From NCBI RefSeq assembly GCF_007994225.1, contig NZ_VLLL01000008.1, positions 300,776-364,775 of the forward strand: a DNA stretch of 64,000 bases, in the 5' to 3' direction. The notes under the pieces were generated by a model, which was not told where the DNA came from, did not search any database, and saw only the letters and a program-made list of their open reading frames with translations. Positions 31,412-39,280 of the stretch are shown here, piece after piece. The translations under genes were made by a program, and so were the position numbers. The stretch is from Stackebrandtia albiflava (GTDB lineage Bacteria; Actinomycetota; Actinomycetes; Mycobacteriales; Micromonosporaceae). Position 1 is the stretch's first letter; every line of letters begins with the position of its first letter.

Positions 31412-32419
31412 GTGACGAGATTTCCCCTCAGGCGCAGGCTCACGGTGCTCATCGCCGCCGCCGGTGCCTGTTCCCTGCTGTTCTCCGTCGGAACCGCAGC
31501 CGCCGACCCGTCCGAGGAACAGGGCATCGACTCCGAACTGTCCCAGGCCATCGACGACTACATCGCGGCCGAGTCGGAACTGAACGCCGCCGAGGAACGC
31601 CAGGACGAGATCAAGGACGAGATCGTACGAACCAAGGAGGACATCGAGAGACTCACCGTCCAGGTCAACGAGTTCGCGGTGGCCGCGTATCTCAACGGCG
31701 GCATCCCGTCGGCGGTGTCGGTGCTGGCCACCGGAGACCCCGCCAGCGCCGTGGACGGGCTCACCACCGTGAGCTACCTGGGAGACCAGAGCGGCCAGCA
31801 CCTCCAGGACCTCGTCGACGCCAAGGAGGACCTGGCGGCGGAGGAGGTCGCGTTGGAGGACGAGGTGATCGCCGCCGAGAACGCGCTCGCCGACATGAAG
31901 GCCGCCCGGGACGCCGCGGCCCGCGCCGTCGCCGCGGAGGGCGGCGGCACCTCGGCCGGTCCGACCGGAAGCGACGCCCCCGCACCCGAACCCGCCCCCC
32001 GCAACACCGACGGCTCCTTCCCGTACGAGAGCTGCTCGGTCGACGACCCCACCACGGGCGGCTGCATCACCCCGCGCATGGACCACGCGCTCACCCAGGC
32101 CATCCTCGTCGGTTTCGACCGCTACACCAAGTGCTATCGCTCCGCCGAGGACGGTGGTGAACATCCGCGCGGCAGGGCGTGCGACTTCTCGGCCGCCGTC
32201 GGCGGTTTCCACGGGTACGCCGTCGGCGGTGACAAGGCGTACGGTGACGCGCTGGCGGGCTGGTTCGTCGAGTACGGCAGCGAACTCGGCGTCAAGTACG
32301 TCATCTGGTTCAACATGATCTGGGAACCGGCGCTGGGCGGCTGGCGCGAGTATCCCGGCTGCGGCGGTACGAGCCCGTCGTGCGACCACACCGACCACGT
32401 CCACGTGTCCATGGTGTGA
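31412..32419 (+). CDS. Secreted coiled-coil protein with M15/VanY-like C-terminal domain (riboswitch 1 target)
   Basis: A 335-residue exported protein. A Sec signal peptide (RRRLTVLIAAAGACSLLFSV, cleavage likely after AAA) is followed by a coiled coil (about residues 40-170: EQGIDSELSQAIDDYIAAES onward) and a linker rich in Ala/Pro. The C-terminal 130 residues hold SCSVDDPTTGGC, EHPRGRACDFSAAVGGF and CDHTDHVHVSMV, resembling the metal-binding His/Asp set of M15 D-Ala-D-Ala peptidases. It is a predicted peptidoglycan-active protein paralogous to the gene at 33218. Confidence 0.8.
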   Translation: MTRFPLRRRLTVLIAAAGACSLLFSVGTAAADPSEEQGIDSELSQAIDDYIAAESELNAAEERQDEIKDEIVRTKEDIERLTVQVNEFAVAAYLNGGIPSAVSVLATGDPASAVDGLTTVSYLGDQSGQHLQDLVDAKEDLAAEEVALEDEVIAAENALADMKAARDAAARAVAAEGGGTSAGPTGSDAPAPEPAPRNTDGSFPYESCSVDDPTTGGCITPRMDHALTQAILVGFDRYTKCYRSAEDGGEHPRGRACDFSAAVGGFHGYAVGGDKAYGDALAGWFVEYGSELGVKYVIWFNMIWEPALGGWREYPGCGGTSPSCDHTDHVHVSMV

Positions 32420-32427
32420 TGGGATCT

Positions 32428-32465
32428 GCGTCGGCGGTCCGGGCGGTGACCCGGGCCGCCGACGC
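32428..32465 (+). terminator. Terminator after the first riboswitch-controlled gene
   Basis: A 16-bp stem, 32428-32443 with 32450-32465 (one G-T wobble) and a 6-nt loop, begins 8 nt past the stop codon. Very stable; separates the secreted protein gene from the MarR gene. Confidence 0.8.
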
Positions 32466-32500
32466 TTCTCACCGGCGGGAAACCGGCGAAAAGGGGTGGC

Positions 32501-32959
32501 ATGACCGATCACGACCTGGCCGCGAGCCTCAACCTGCTACTGCGCGACCTCGTGCTGGCGCTGCGCGCGACGCCGCACGAGGGCGTGAGCCCACCGCAAC
32601 TGACCGTCCTGGCGACCCTGGAGGACGGGCCGCTCCGGATGACCGCGCTGGCGGCCCGCCACGGCGTCAAACTCCCCACCATGACCGCCCAGGTGAACCG
32701 GCTGGAACGCGACGGCCTGGTCGTCCGGCAGCGACGCGACCGCGACGCCAGGGTGGTGACGGTGGAGCTCACCGGGACCGGCCGGATCACGCTCCGGCGC
32801 GGGATCGCGCACCGCACCCGGTTCCTCGCCGAACGTCTCGCCGGACTCGACGACACCGAACGGGACGCCATAGCGGCCGCGTTGCCCGCCCTCGCCCGGC
32901 TCGCCCGCCGCGACGACCCACCCGCCGACCCGCCGCGACACCGCGACTACCAGCGGTGA
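32501..32959 (+). CDS. MarR-family transcriptional regulator
   Basis: A 152-residue winged-helix protein: SPPQLTVLATLEDGPLRMTA, recognition region KLPTMTAQVNRLERDGLVVR, wing RQRRDRDARVVTVELTGTGR and a C-terminal dimerisation helix (LAGLDDTERDAIAAALPALA). ATG 32501 starts after AAGGGGTGGC. It stands between the two riboswitch-controlled paralogues and may regulate one of them or respond to a small aromatic ligand, as is usual for the family. Target and ligand are unknown. Confidence 0.88.
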   Translation: MTDHDLAASLNLLLRDLVLALRATPHEGVSPPQLTVLATLEDGPLRMTALAARHGVKLPTMTAQVNRLERDGLVVRQRRDRDARVVTVELTGTGRITLRRGIAHRTRFLAERLAGLDDTERDAIAAALPALARLARRDDPPADPPRHRDYQR

Positions 32960-32986
32960 CATTCACGCACTCCCCGGGGGCGGTGG

Positions 32987-33015
32987 TTGCCGCCGCCACC
33001 GCCGGGCAATACAGT
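32987..33015 (+). promoter_or_regulatory. Promoter of riboswitch 2 transcript
   Basis: TTGCCG (32987-32992), 17-nt spacer, TACAGT (33010-33015). The implied start near 33022 is at the 5' edge of the second riboswitch. Confidence 0.55.
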
Positions 33016-33021
33016 GGCCCC

Positions 33022-33195
33022 GGGCCGCCGTCCCCAACCGGTCGTGTCATGTGGAGGCGACCGCGACGGCCCACCGCCGAATCACCCCATGGGTGAACCG
33101 GGGAACCACCGCCACGTCAACACGGCAGGGGTGAATCCGCTCCGCGCGGAAGGGCAGTCTCGCCGCCCGAACCCGACAGCTAACCCGGTAGGCGG
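33022..33195 (+). ncRNA. ydaO/yuaA-type cyclic-di-AMP riboswitch 2
   Basis: Contains GAACCGGGGAACCACC, GGGGTGAATCCGCTC, CGCCCGAACCCGACAGC and TAACCCGGTAGGCGG, the conserved ydaO core. Its 3' half is nearly identical to riboswitch 1, its 5' half differs, and it again precedes a secreted coiled-coil/peptidase-like gene. Boundaries are approximate. Confidence 0.9.
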
Positions 33196-33217
33196 AACGA
33201 GACGAAAGACGGACCCT

Positions 33218-34207
33218 GTGCGAAACACACCCCGTTGGCGACGGCTCGCCGTCGTGATCTCGGCGGCCGCCGCGCTCGTGGCCGCACCGATCGCCGGACC
33301 CGCCGCGGCCGATCCCGAAGACGACGGCCACAGCATCGAAGAGGAACTCGAACAGGCCCTGGAGGAGTACGTCGAGGCCGAGAAGGAACTCGAAGACGCC
33401 CTCGAACGGCAGGAGGAACTCGAAGAGCGCATCGCCGACAACGAGAAGCGCATCGAGGAACTCAGCGTCGAGGTCAACGACTTCGCCCACATGGCCTACA
33501 CCAACGGCGGCCTGCCGTCGGCGACGGCCATCCTGACCACCGGGTCACCGGACTCGGCCATCTCCGGTCTGTCCATGGTGAACTACCTGGGCGACCAGAG
33601 CGGCCGGCAGCTTCAGGAGCTGGTCGACGCGCGGGAGACCCTCGCCGCCGACGAACAGGCACTGGAGGACGAGGTCGAGGCCGCCGAGAAGGCGTTGGCG
33701 AAGAAGGAGAAGGCCAGGGACGCCGCGCAACGCGAGGTGGACGCCCAGAGCGGCCCCTCCGGCGGCGACTACGGTTCCGCGGAACCGGCGCCCCGCAACT
33801 CCGACGGCTCCTGGCCCTCCGAGAGCTGCGCCGTCGACGACCCCACCACTGACGGATGCATCACCGCGCGCATGAACCACGCCCTCAACCAGGCCCGGTC
33901 GGCCGGATTCGACCGTTACACGTCGTGCTACCGGCCCACCGAGGACGGCGGCGAGCATCCGCGAGGCAGGGCGTGCGACTTCTCCGCGCAGGCCGGCGGC
34001 TTCGGCGGCGTCGCCTCCGGCGGCGACAAGACCTACGGCGACAACCTGGCGTACTGGTTCACCGAGAACGCCGACTCGCTCGGCGTCATGTACGTGATCT
34101 GGTACAACCAGTTCTGGGATCCCGCGAACGGTTGGGGTCCCTACAGCGGCGGCAACGGCACCCCCTCGGGTGACCACACCAACCACGTCCACGTGTCGAT
34201 GTTCTGA
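33218..34207 (+). CDS. Secreted coiled-coil protein with M15/VanY-like C-terminal domain (riboswitch 2 target)
   Basis: A 329-residue paralogue of the protein at 31412. Signal peptide RRLAVVISAAAALVAAPIAG, a strongly acidic coiled coil (IEEELEQALEEYVEAEKELE, then EKRIEELSVEVND) and the same C-terminal domain: SCAVDDPTTDGC, EHPRGRACDFSAQAGGF, GDHTNHVHVSMF. Start GTG 33218 is 23 nt after the riboswitch. Two c-di-AMP-controlled paralogues in tandem suggest dosage or specialisation in wall hydrolysis; catalytic activity is inferred from the His/Asp pattern only. Confidence 0.8.
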   Translation: MRNTPRWRRLAVVISAAAALVAAPIAGPAAADPEDDGHSIEEELEQALEEYVEAEKELEDALERQEELEERIADNEKRIEELSVEVNDFAHMAYTNGGLPSATAILTTGSPDSAISGLSMVNYLGDQSGRQLQELVDARETLAADEQALEDEVEAAEKALAKKEKARDAAQREVDAQSGPSGGDYGSAEPAPRNSDGSWPSESCAVDDPTTDGCITARMNHALNQARSAGFDRYTSCYRPTEDGGEHPRGRACDFSAQAGGFGGVASGGDKTYGDNLAYWFTENADSLGVMYVIWYNQFWDPANGWGPYSGGNGTPSGDHTNHVHVSMF

Positions 34208-34215
34208 CCCGGCCC

Positions 34216-34249
34216 CGGGTGGTGCCGGCGCGGTCGGCCGCACCACCCG
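34216..34249 (+). terminator. Terminator hairpin after the second riboswitch-controlled gene
   Basis: CGGGTGGTGC (34216-34225) pairs with GCACCACCCG (34240-34249). It lies between convergent genes and may be used in both directions. Confidence 0.6.
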
Positions 34250-34265
34250 AGACCGTGGTGGGCGG

Positions 34266-34682
34266 TCAACCCCGCCGCCGCCGCAGCAGGGCCGCCACGA
34301 TCAGCAGGGCCGCGGGGACCAGGCCGGACAGGAAACCGCTCGGCCCGATCAGCCACGTACACGCCAGGCACCACACGGCGATCACCGGACCGAAGTACCC
34401 CGGCACCGCCGCGCCCGCCCGGGCGTCCCGCAACACCATCAGGCCCAACAGTGCCAACGTGACCACGAAACCGCCCGGAAGTGCCCAGAACGTCGCCAAC
34501 GACTCCGGGTCCACACCCGCCTGCCGCAACCCGCCCGAGATCCAATGCTCCCAGTACGGGTGCGGCGCGAACACGGCGGTGTGGGCGGCGGCGATGAACA
34601 ACATGAAGCCACCGGCCCAGTAGGTGAGGGTGCGGGCGGCACCGGACAGGGCGGGAAGCGCCCGAGGCGAGTTCGTCGTCAT
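34266..34682 (-). CDS. Four-helix membrane protein (hypothetical)
   Basis: A 138-residue integral membrane protein, with TM spans at WAGGFMLFIAAAHTAVFAP, FVVTLALLGLMVLRD, YFGPVIAVWCLACTWLI and LVPAALLIVAALLRRRRG. The pattern WEHWISGGLRQAGVDPESLA between spans 1 and 2 resembles DUF6463-type actinobacterial proteins. ATG 34682 begins just before the first helix; longer versions of the frame are rejected because their N terminus is Arg/Pro-rich out-of-family sequence. Function unknown. Confidence 0.65.
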   Translation of the reverse strand: MTTNSPRALPALSGAARTLTYWAGGFMLFIAAAHTAVFAPHPYWEHWISGGLRQAGVDPESLATFWALPGGFVVTLALLGLMVLRDARAGAAVPGYFGPVIAVWCLACTWLIGPSGFLSGLVPAALLIVAALLRRRRG

Positions 34683-34743
34683 GGCTTCAGTTTCGGCCCG
34701 CGACGCCGCCACGCCCTCCCTCGCGAGAGGGAACGCCTCCCCC

Positions 34744-35130
34744 TCACGGGTGGTTCCCGGCCCGGGACGCGTCACCGAGACCCGACCGCCCGGTTCCCCC
34801 GGCGCCGTCCGGTAACACCGCGGCGGCGTCCTCCGAGGACCGTTCCGCCGGGTCACGTCTGGCCCGCCACTCCGCCGCGACCAGGCCGGCGGCCGCCGCC
34901 GCGAACGACAACGAGAGCGCGCCGATCCACGCACTGCCCGCGCCCAGGGCCATGGCCGCGGTGAACCCGGCGGCCGGGGACAGCAGCAGCACCCCGGTGG
35001 CGCGACGGGTGTCCCACCGGGGTTTCCGGCTGCCGTTGAGGATGCTGCCGATGGCCCCTCCGGCGGCGTGCTGCCGCCCGTACCGGGCCGCCACCGTCCG
35101 CCGCGACGGGCGCGCGGATCCCTCGGTCAT
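34744..35130 (-). CDS. Hypothetical small membrane protein
   Basis: A 128-residue protein with a basic N terminus (RPSRRTVAARYGRQHAAGGA), two likely TM spans (VLLLSPAAGFTAAMALGAG, IGALSLSFAAAAAGLVAAEW) and a charged tail. ATG 35130 has GGGAG at 5-6 nt and is preferred over the in-frame start 11 codons earlier. No family recognised. It lies upstream of, and in the same direction as, the four-helix membrane protein gene. Confidence 0.55.
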   Translation of the reverse strand: MTEGSARPSRRTVAARYGRQHAAGGAIGSILNGSRKPRWDTRRATGVLLLSPAAGFTAAMALGAGSAWIGALSLSFAAAAAGLVAAEWRARRDPAERSSEDAAAVLPDGAGGTGRSGLGDASRAGNHP

Positions 35131-35298
35131 ATGAACTCCCACCGGTCGACACGTCGCGGTCATCCTAGTGGCCGTTCGATCGCTCGTGAACGGGCGAGGG
35201 CGGTACCCATACCTCCACAGTGGCGTGACGGGCGGCGCGGCGGGTGCCGCACTCGGGACACCGGACGACCTGACACGCCGGTCTGGAGTCCCGCGCCC

Positions 35299-37470
35299 TC
35301 AGTCTTTCTGTGGCACCTCGGTGATCTGAACGTCGAACTCCTGCAGCAGTTCGGTGAGCGCGTGCTCGTAGAACCCGGACTCCTGCGACGGGATGTTCTG
35401 CACACCGGGCAGATCCGCATTCCGCACCGACTCGATGACCTGCGCGTACAATTCGACCTGTTGCGTGTACTCGGCTCGGAGGTCCGCCCACTGATCCTGA
35501 TTCAGCCCACTCTCACGGATCTGCTGCTTCCTCCTGACCTGTTCATCGACGATCGGATTGATGAGGAACTCCGGTATCGATGACGCCGTGACCGCTCCGA
35601 GGAACGGCCGGCTCGGCATCGCGATGGAGGCCAGATACCCGACGGTGATACCCAGCCCCAGCTTCAGCCAACGAGCGCTCGTGGCGTCGGCCTCGTTGAG
35701 AGCCGCCACCTCTTCCCGCCCCACCGCAAACCTACCATTGTGGACCTGTCCCATCAGGCGGGCGAACCCGTTGAGCGCGTTGATGGCGACCGCGCTGTCG
35801 CGGCCCTCCCTGGCGATCGACTTCGCCAGCTCGACCTGCGCGAGCGGAAGGGCCGCTCCCGTGATGACCGCGCGGCCCTCCTTCGAGAACGAGGCGAGCT
35901 TCATGAAGTCGTACAACGGTTGTTTGTCATCACCCCTCAATCCGCTCCACTGTGCGAGGTCCAATGGCGCACCGCGCGGCTTCAGGTCGGTGGGCAGCTT
36001 CTCCGTGTTCGGAGTGTTGAACCCGATGTAGAAGTCCTCTATGTATTCGGCCGCGATCAGGGCCATGTCGTTGCGGAAGGCGTTGAGTTCCGGAGTGTCG
36101 GAGCGGAGCAGGTTCGCCTGGTCACCCACCAACGCCACGATCTGGGCAGCCGCCTTCGCCTGCCAGGTATTGTGCTCGCCCGACCGCGGTGACGCCGCGT
36201 CGAGGGCGTCGTAGCCGGTGGCGGCGACCCGCAGGAACCGCCCCGTCAGTGAGATGTCCACCGGGCTCCCCGGCACCCGTTCCCCCGGCTGCGTCAGGAC
36301 GTGCTTCAGGACGTCGGGTCGGGTGAGCGCGAACGTGGTCGCCGCCGAGGGATTGTTCGCGAGTCCCGTCAACACCGAACCCAGCGGGCTCAACGCCTCG
36401 GGGCCGATCACGTCGAAACCCGCGGCCATCCGGGCGTTCAGCGGGCTCACCGCGTTGTAGATATCGGAGGCGACCGGTACGAGGAAGGTGGACTCGAAGT
36501 CGCCGGTCTCCAGCAGCGGAGCGATGAGACCGTGGCCGGGCACCAGTTTCGTCTCACCGTCGTCCTCCAGCGCGACATGCGCTCCGACGAGATCGCGCAT
36601 CCGCTGCCCGAAGGTGGGATCGACACGGTGGGGATTGACGGGATCCATCGCCGCCGACAGCAGACGCCCCATCCCGGCCTGGAAGTCCGGGGTGAGGCCA
36701 CCCTCCAACGCCACGTTCCCGTACGCCTTGAGCAGCCCCTCAGGTCCGAGCTTCGCGAGCAGTGCACCCGCGAACTCGAAGTCCTGCGAGTTCTGGCCGA
36801 CCAACTCCTGAAGCCGCCGCACCTCGGCGGGCGACAGCCTGCCGCCGCCCGCCTCCGTGAACAGTCGCAGCGCCGTCTCGGCGTCCTCGGTATCGGCGTC
36901 GGTCCCGAAGGCGCCTTGGTAGGCCGCCTTCGCCTCGGCCGGGGTATCGATGCGCGCCAAGGCGTTCGACGCGTCCCTGTCGAACCGGTTTGCCTGTTCC
37001 ACGATCTGCCTCAACGCCTCGGTCATCGACTCGGCGTCGGCCTGGTTCCTGGCGAACGCCGCCTCGTACGACGCCTTCTGGCTCGGCGACTCGAAGGTCG
37101 TCGGCCACTCGTTCGGCCAGAACGCGGTGACGACCCCGGTGGACATGTCCACGGTCGCGGGGATCGTCTTGGCCGTCTCGATGGTGTCGCGCAGCACCTC
37201 CTGCGACTGCCGTAGTCGTTCCGCGAGCTGATCGGTCACCCGGCTGACCATCCTGAACACCTGACCGAAGTCCTCCAGGGGTCTCCTGGTCGCGGCCAGT
37301 GCCGTGTGCGCCTTACGGGCGTCGGGGCCGTGCCAGATCTCGCTCAGCGCCTTGTTGTGCTCCCGCATCGCGTCGGCCTGCGCGTCGAACCCCGACCCCG
37401 CCTGCGAGGCGGAGTCCCGGGCGCTGTGCAGTACACCCGTGTCGAGCTGGAGGAGTTCCGAGAAGTTCAA
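35299..37470 (-). CDS. Large WXG100-like/DUF6571-type protein, candidate T7SS substrate
   Basis: A 723-residue protein. The first about 100 residues are helical and WXG-like (SGFDAQADAMREHNKALSEI, then WHG), followed by a long helical middle (FEFAGALLAKLGPEGLLKAY, PDFQAGMGRLLSAAMDPVNP) resembling DUF6571 proteins, a hydrophobic patch (WLKLGLGITVGYLASIAMPS) and a coiled C terminus ending ITEVPQKD. The TTG at 37470 is 10 nt after the upstream gene and has GGATCGGG. It is the last gene of the eccB operon, as expected of a substrate or toxin-like cargo; no nuclease or lipase motif is seen. Confidence 0.7.
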   Translation of the reverse strand: MNFSELLQLDTGVLHSARDSASQAGSGFDAQADAMREHNKALSEIWHGPDARKAHTALAATRRPLEDFGQVFRMVSRVTDQLAERLRQSQEVLRDTIETAKTIPATVDMSTGVVTAFWPNEWPTTFESPSQKASYEAAFARNQADAESMTEALRQIVEQANRFDRDASNALARIDTPAEAKAAYQGAFGTDADTEDAETALRLFTEAGGGRLSPAEVRRLQELVGQNSQDFEFAGALLAKLGPEGLLKAYGNVALEGGLTPDFQAGMGRLLSAAMDPVNPHRVDPTFGQRMRDLVGAHVALEDDGETKLVPGHGLIAPLLETGDFESTFLVPVASDIYNAVSPLNARMAAGFDVIGPEALSPLGSVLTGLANNPSAATTFALTRPDVLKHVLTQPGERVPGSPVDISLTGRFLRVAATGYDALDAASPRSGEHNTWQAKAAAQIVALVGDQANLLRSDTPELNAFRNDMALIAAEYIEDFYIGFNTPNTEKLPTDLKPRGAPLDLAQWSGLRGDDKQPLYDFMKLASFSKEGRAVITGAALPLAQVELAKSIAREGRDSAVAINALNGFARLMGQVHNGRFAVGREEVAALNEADATSARWLKLGLGITVGYLASIAMPSRPFLGAVTASSIPEFLINPIVDEQVRRKQQIRESGLNQDQWADLRAEYTQQVELYAQVIESVRNADLPGVQNIPSQESGFYEHALTELLQEFDVQITEVPQKD

Positions 37471-37480
37471 TGCCCGATCC

Positions 37481-37777
37481 TCAATTCGTGCCGACCCGGT
37501 GGTCCCGGGCCTTCGCCGCCTCATGATCCCGGTGCCTGGCACCCGCCGAGCGCACCCGGCCACCCACACCGCCGACCTGGTCGGCGATCCGATCGGCGGC
37601 TGTCCGCCACGCCCCGGCCAACTCGGACAACGCGGTGGCGGTGGCCAGTCCTGGTGCACTCACCTTCACCCCGTCGAGTCGTTTCGCGGTGGACGACACC
37701 GCTGCCGCCGACTCCGATATCGCCCCGGCGACCTTGTCGACGCCTTCCGGTGGGACCCGGAAATCCAGTCCGCTCAC
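37481..37777 (-). CDS. WXG100-superfamily-like small protein (ESX locus)
   Basis: A 98-residue protein, mostly helical: DFRVPPEGVDKVAGAISESA, VSSTAKRLDGVKVSAPGLAT, ALSELAGAWRTAADRIADQV. The size, absence of cysteine and helical hairpin layout match the WXG100/ESAT-6 or LXG-chaperone-like group, although the turn lacks a canonical WxG. The GTG start is 4 nt after the preceding stop, and the large protein gene follows 10 nt later, so it could be its secretion partner. Confidence 0.7.
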   Translation of the reverse strand: MSGLDFRVPPEGVDKVAGAISESAAAVSSTAKRLDGVKVSAPGLATATALSELAGAWRTAADRIADQVGGVGGRVRSAGARHRDHEAAKARDHRVGTN

Positions 37778-37781
37778 GCCG

Positions 37782-38783
37782 TCACCGCCACTCGGTGGAG
37801 CCGATCACGGTGGGGGCCGCGTCCGTGGCGGTCCAGGTGACCTGGTCCTCCGTCAACCACGTCTCGTCGCCCTCCTCCTCGTCATGGGCCGCACCGCCAC
37901 CCGTGGCCGGGAACAGGCCCCCGCGCCCCGACCTGTCACCGCCCGACCGGGCGGCGGCACCGGCACCGGCCGGTCCCCAACCACCCGACGCTCCGGCACC
38001 CGCGAGCCCCGCCACCGGCGGCGGCGTGTGCGGCTGCCCTCCGACGCCGGCAGTGGCCCCGGCCAGTCCGGCGGTGGCGGCGGGAGCCGACGCGGTGGCG
38101 GTGCTCGACCCGGCGGAGGCCAACCCGCCCCCGGGGGCCGTGACACCGGTGCCGCCGGTGTACTGCGGTGCTCCGGCGTCGCCCGTGTAACCGTCCCACG
38201 AAGGCGGACCGTCCGAATAGGGCGACACCGGACGGGAGTCCCGTGGCGCCTCGGCCACCGGCAGTGTCGCGTCGAAGTCCGGGTCCTCGGCCGCCCCGTC
38301 GTCGGGGAGGTTGTCCGGTGCGGCGGCCGGATCGTGCCACCAGGTGTCCATCACGTCCCGGTACGCGTCGGCCAACGCCTGCATGATCGCCGCCAACTGC
38401 GGCTGCAACCGCTTCTTCAGCTTCTCCCGTTTCACGGGATCCGTCTCGGCCTCCACCTGTTCCCGCAACGGGGTGGCGGCCTCCTGCGCGGTCCGCAGCG
38501 CCGCGGCGGCCCGCTGCGCGCCCCGCCGGACGTCGGCGGCGTCCTCGGACAGTTCGGCGGCGAACCCCGACAGGTCCGTCATCGCCTGACCGTGCGCGTC
38601 GGCGTCACCGCCACGCCAGTGCGGGCGCAGCGCCTTGAGCCGGTCGTCGAGGGTCGTCCTCACCTCGGCCAGCGACTCCATGACCTTCCGCCATTCGTCG
38701 GCGGTGGTGTCCAGTGCGCCGGGCCGGCCGCAGAAGACGTACCGGATCAGCGTGTCGAAGTCGGTTCCCGAATAGTCGGCCAT
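37782..38783 (-). CDS. PPE/WXG-like protein with Gly/Ala/Pro linker and TWLTED C-terminal motif
   Basis: A 333-residue protein. Residues 1-150 are helical with WRGG in a helix turn (ALRPHWRGGDADAHGQAMTD), like PPE or WXG100 proteins; the middle is a low-complexity Gly/Ala/Pro linker; the C terminus carries TWLTED, then AAPTVIG. The same motif ends the protein at 42388. ATG 38783 has AGGAGA. Cytosolic start, no signal peptide; predicted secreted by the type VII system in the same locus. Confidence 0.75.
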   Translation of the reverse strand: MADYSGTDFDTLIRYVFCGRPGALDTTADEWRKVMESLAEVRTTLDDRLKALRPHWRGGDADAHGQAMTDLSGFAAELSEDAADVRRGAQRAAAALRTAQEAATPLREQVEAETDPVKREKLKKRLQPQLAAIMQALADAYRDVMDTWWHDPAAAPDNLPDDGAAEDPDFDATLPVAEAPRDSRPVSPYSDGPPSWDGYTGDAGAPQYTGGTGVTAPGGGLASAGSSTATASAPAATAGLAGATAGVGGQPHTPPPVAGLAGAGASGGWGPAGAGAAARSGGDRSGRGGLFPATGGGAAHDEEEGDETWLTEDQVTWTATDAAPTVIGSTEWR

Positions 38784-38797
38784 TGTCGGTTCTCCTG

Positions 38798-39241
38798 TCA
38801 GCGGGTGCCGGGGACGTGGGCGGTGGCCATCACATGACCGGTCAGCGACTCCTCGTCGACGTGCCGGGCGAGCGCGTCCCGGGTGTCCCGGTCGGCGGTG
38901 TCGATCGCGGTCGCCAGTCGGCGGAGCCGTTCCAGATGCGCGGCCTTCAACCGCGAGTGCACGCCCTGCGCCTCGGTGGCCTCGGCGAACTCGCCGAGAC
39001 CGTCGGCCACGGCGGCGTCGACGCCGGAACGGGCCGCCTCCGCGTGGCCGCGCAGGGTGTCGAACACGGTCGCGAACTCCGCGATCGCGTCCACGTCGAC
39101 ATAACTGTCGAAATCGCCACCGGAAACGGGTGTCGACGCATTTCCCGACGGAATCGACAGAATTGCGGGAGCGGGTACCACCGCCGCCTGGGGCGGCTGC
39201 GGAATGTCCATTCCCGCACCGGTGTTCGGCGAATTCATCAT
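38798..39241 (-). CDS. ESX-locus helical protein (hypothetical)
   Basis: A 147-residue protein with a Pro/Ala-rich N terminus (MDIPQPPQAAVVPAPAILSI) and helical remainder (YVDVDAIAEFATVFDTLRGH, LKAAHLERLRRLATAIDTAD). ATG 39241 has GAAGGGA at 8 nt. Position, directly after eccB and before the PPE-like gene, plus the helical pattern, suggest an ESX-associated factor or substrate. No known family is recognised. Confidence 0.65.
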   Translation of the reverse strand: MMNSPNTGAGMDIPQPPQAAVVPAPAILSIPSGNASTPVSGGDFDSYVDVDAIAEFATVFDTLRGHAEAARSGVDAAVADGLGEFAEATEAQGVHSRLKAAHLERLRRLATAIDTADRDTRDALARHVDEESLTGHVMATAHVPGTR

Positions 39242-39280
39242 ATGTGGATTCCCTTCATAGAATCGATGGACATCGAAGGC

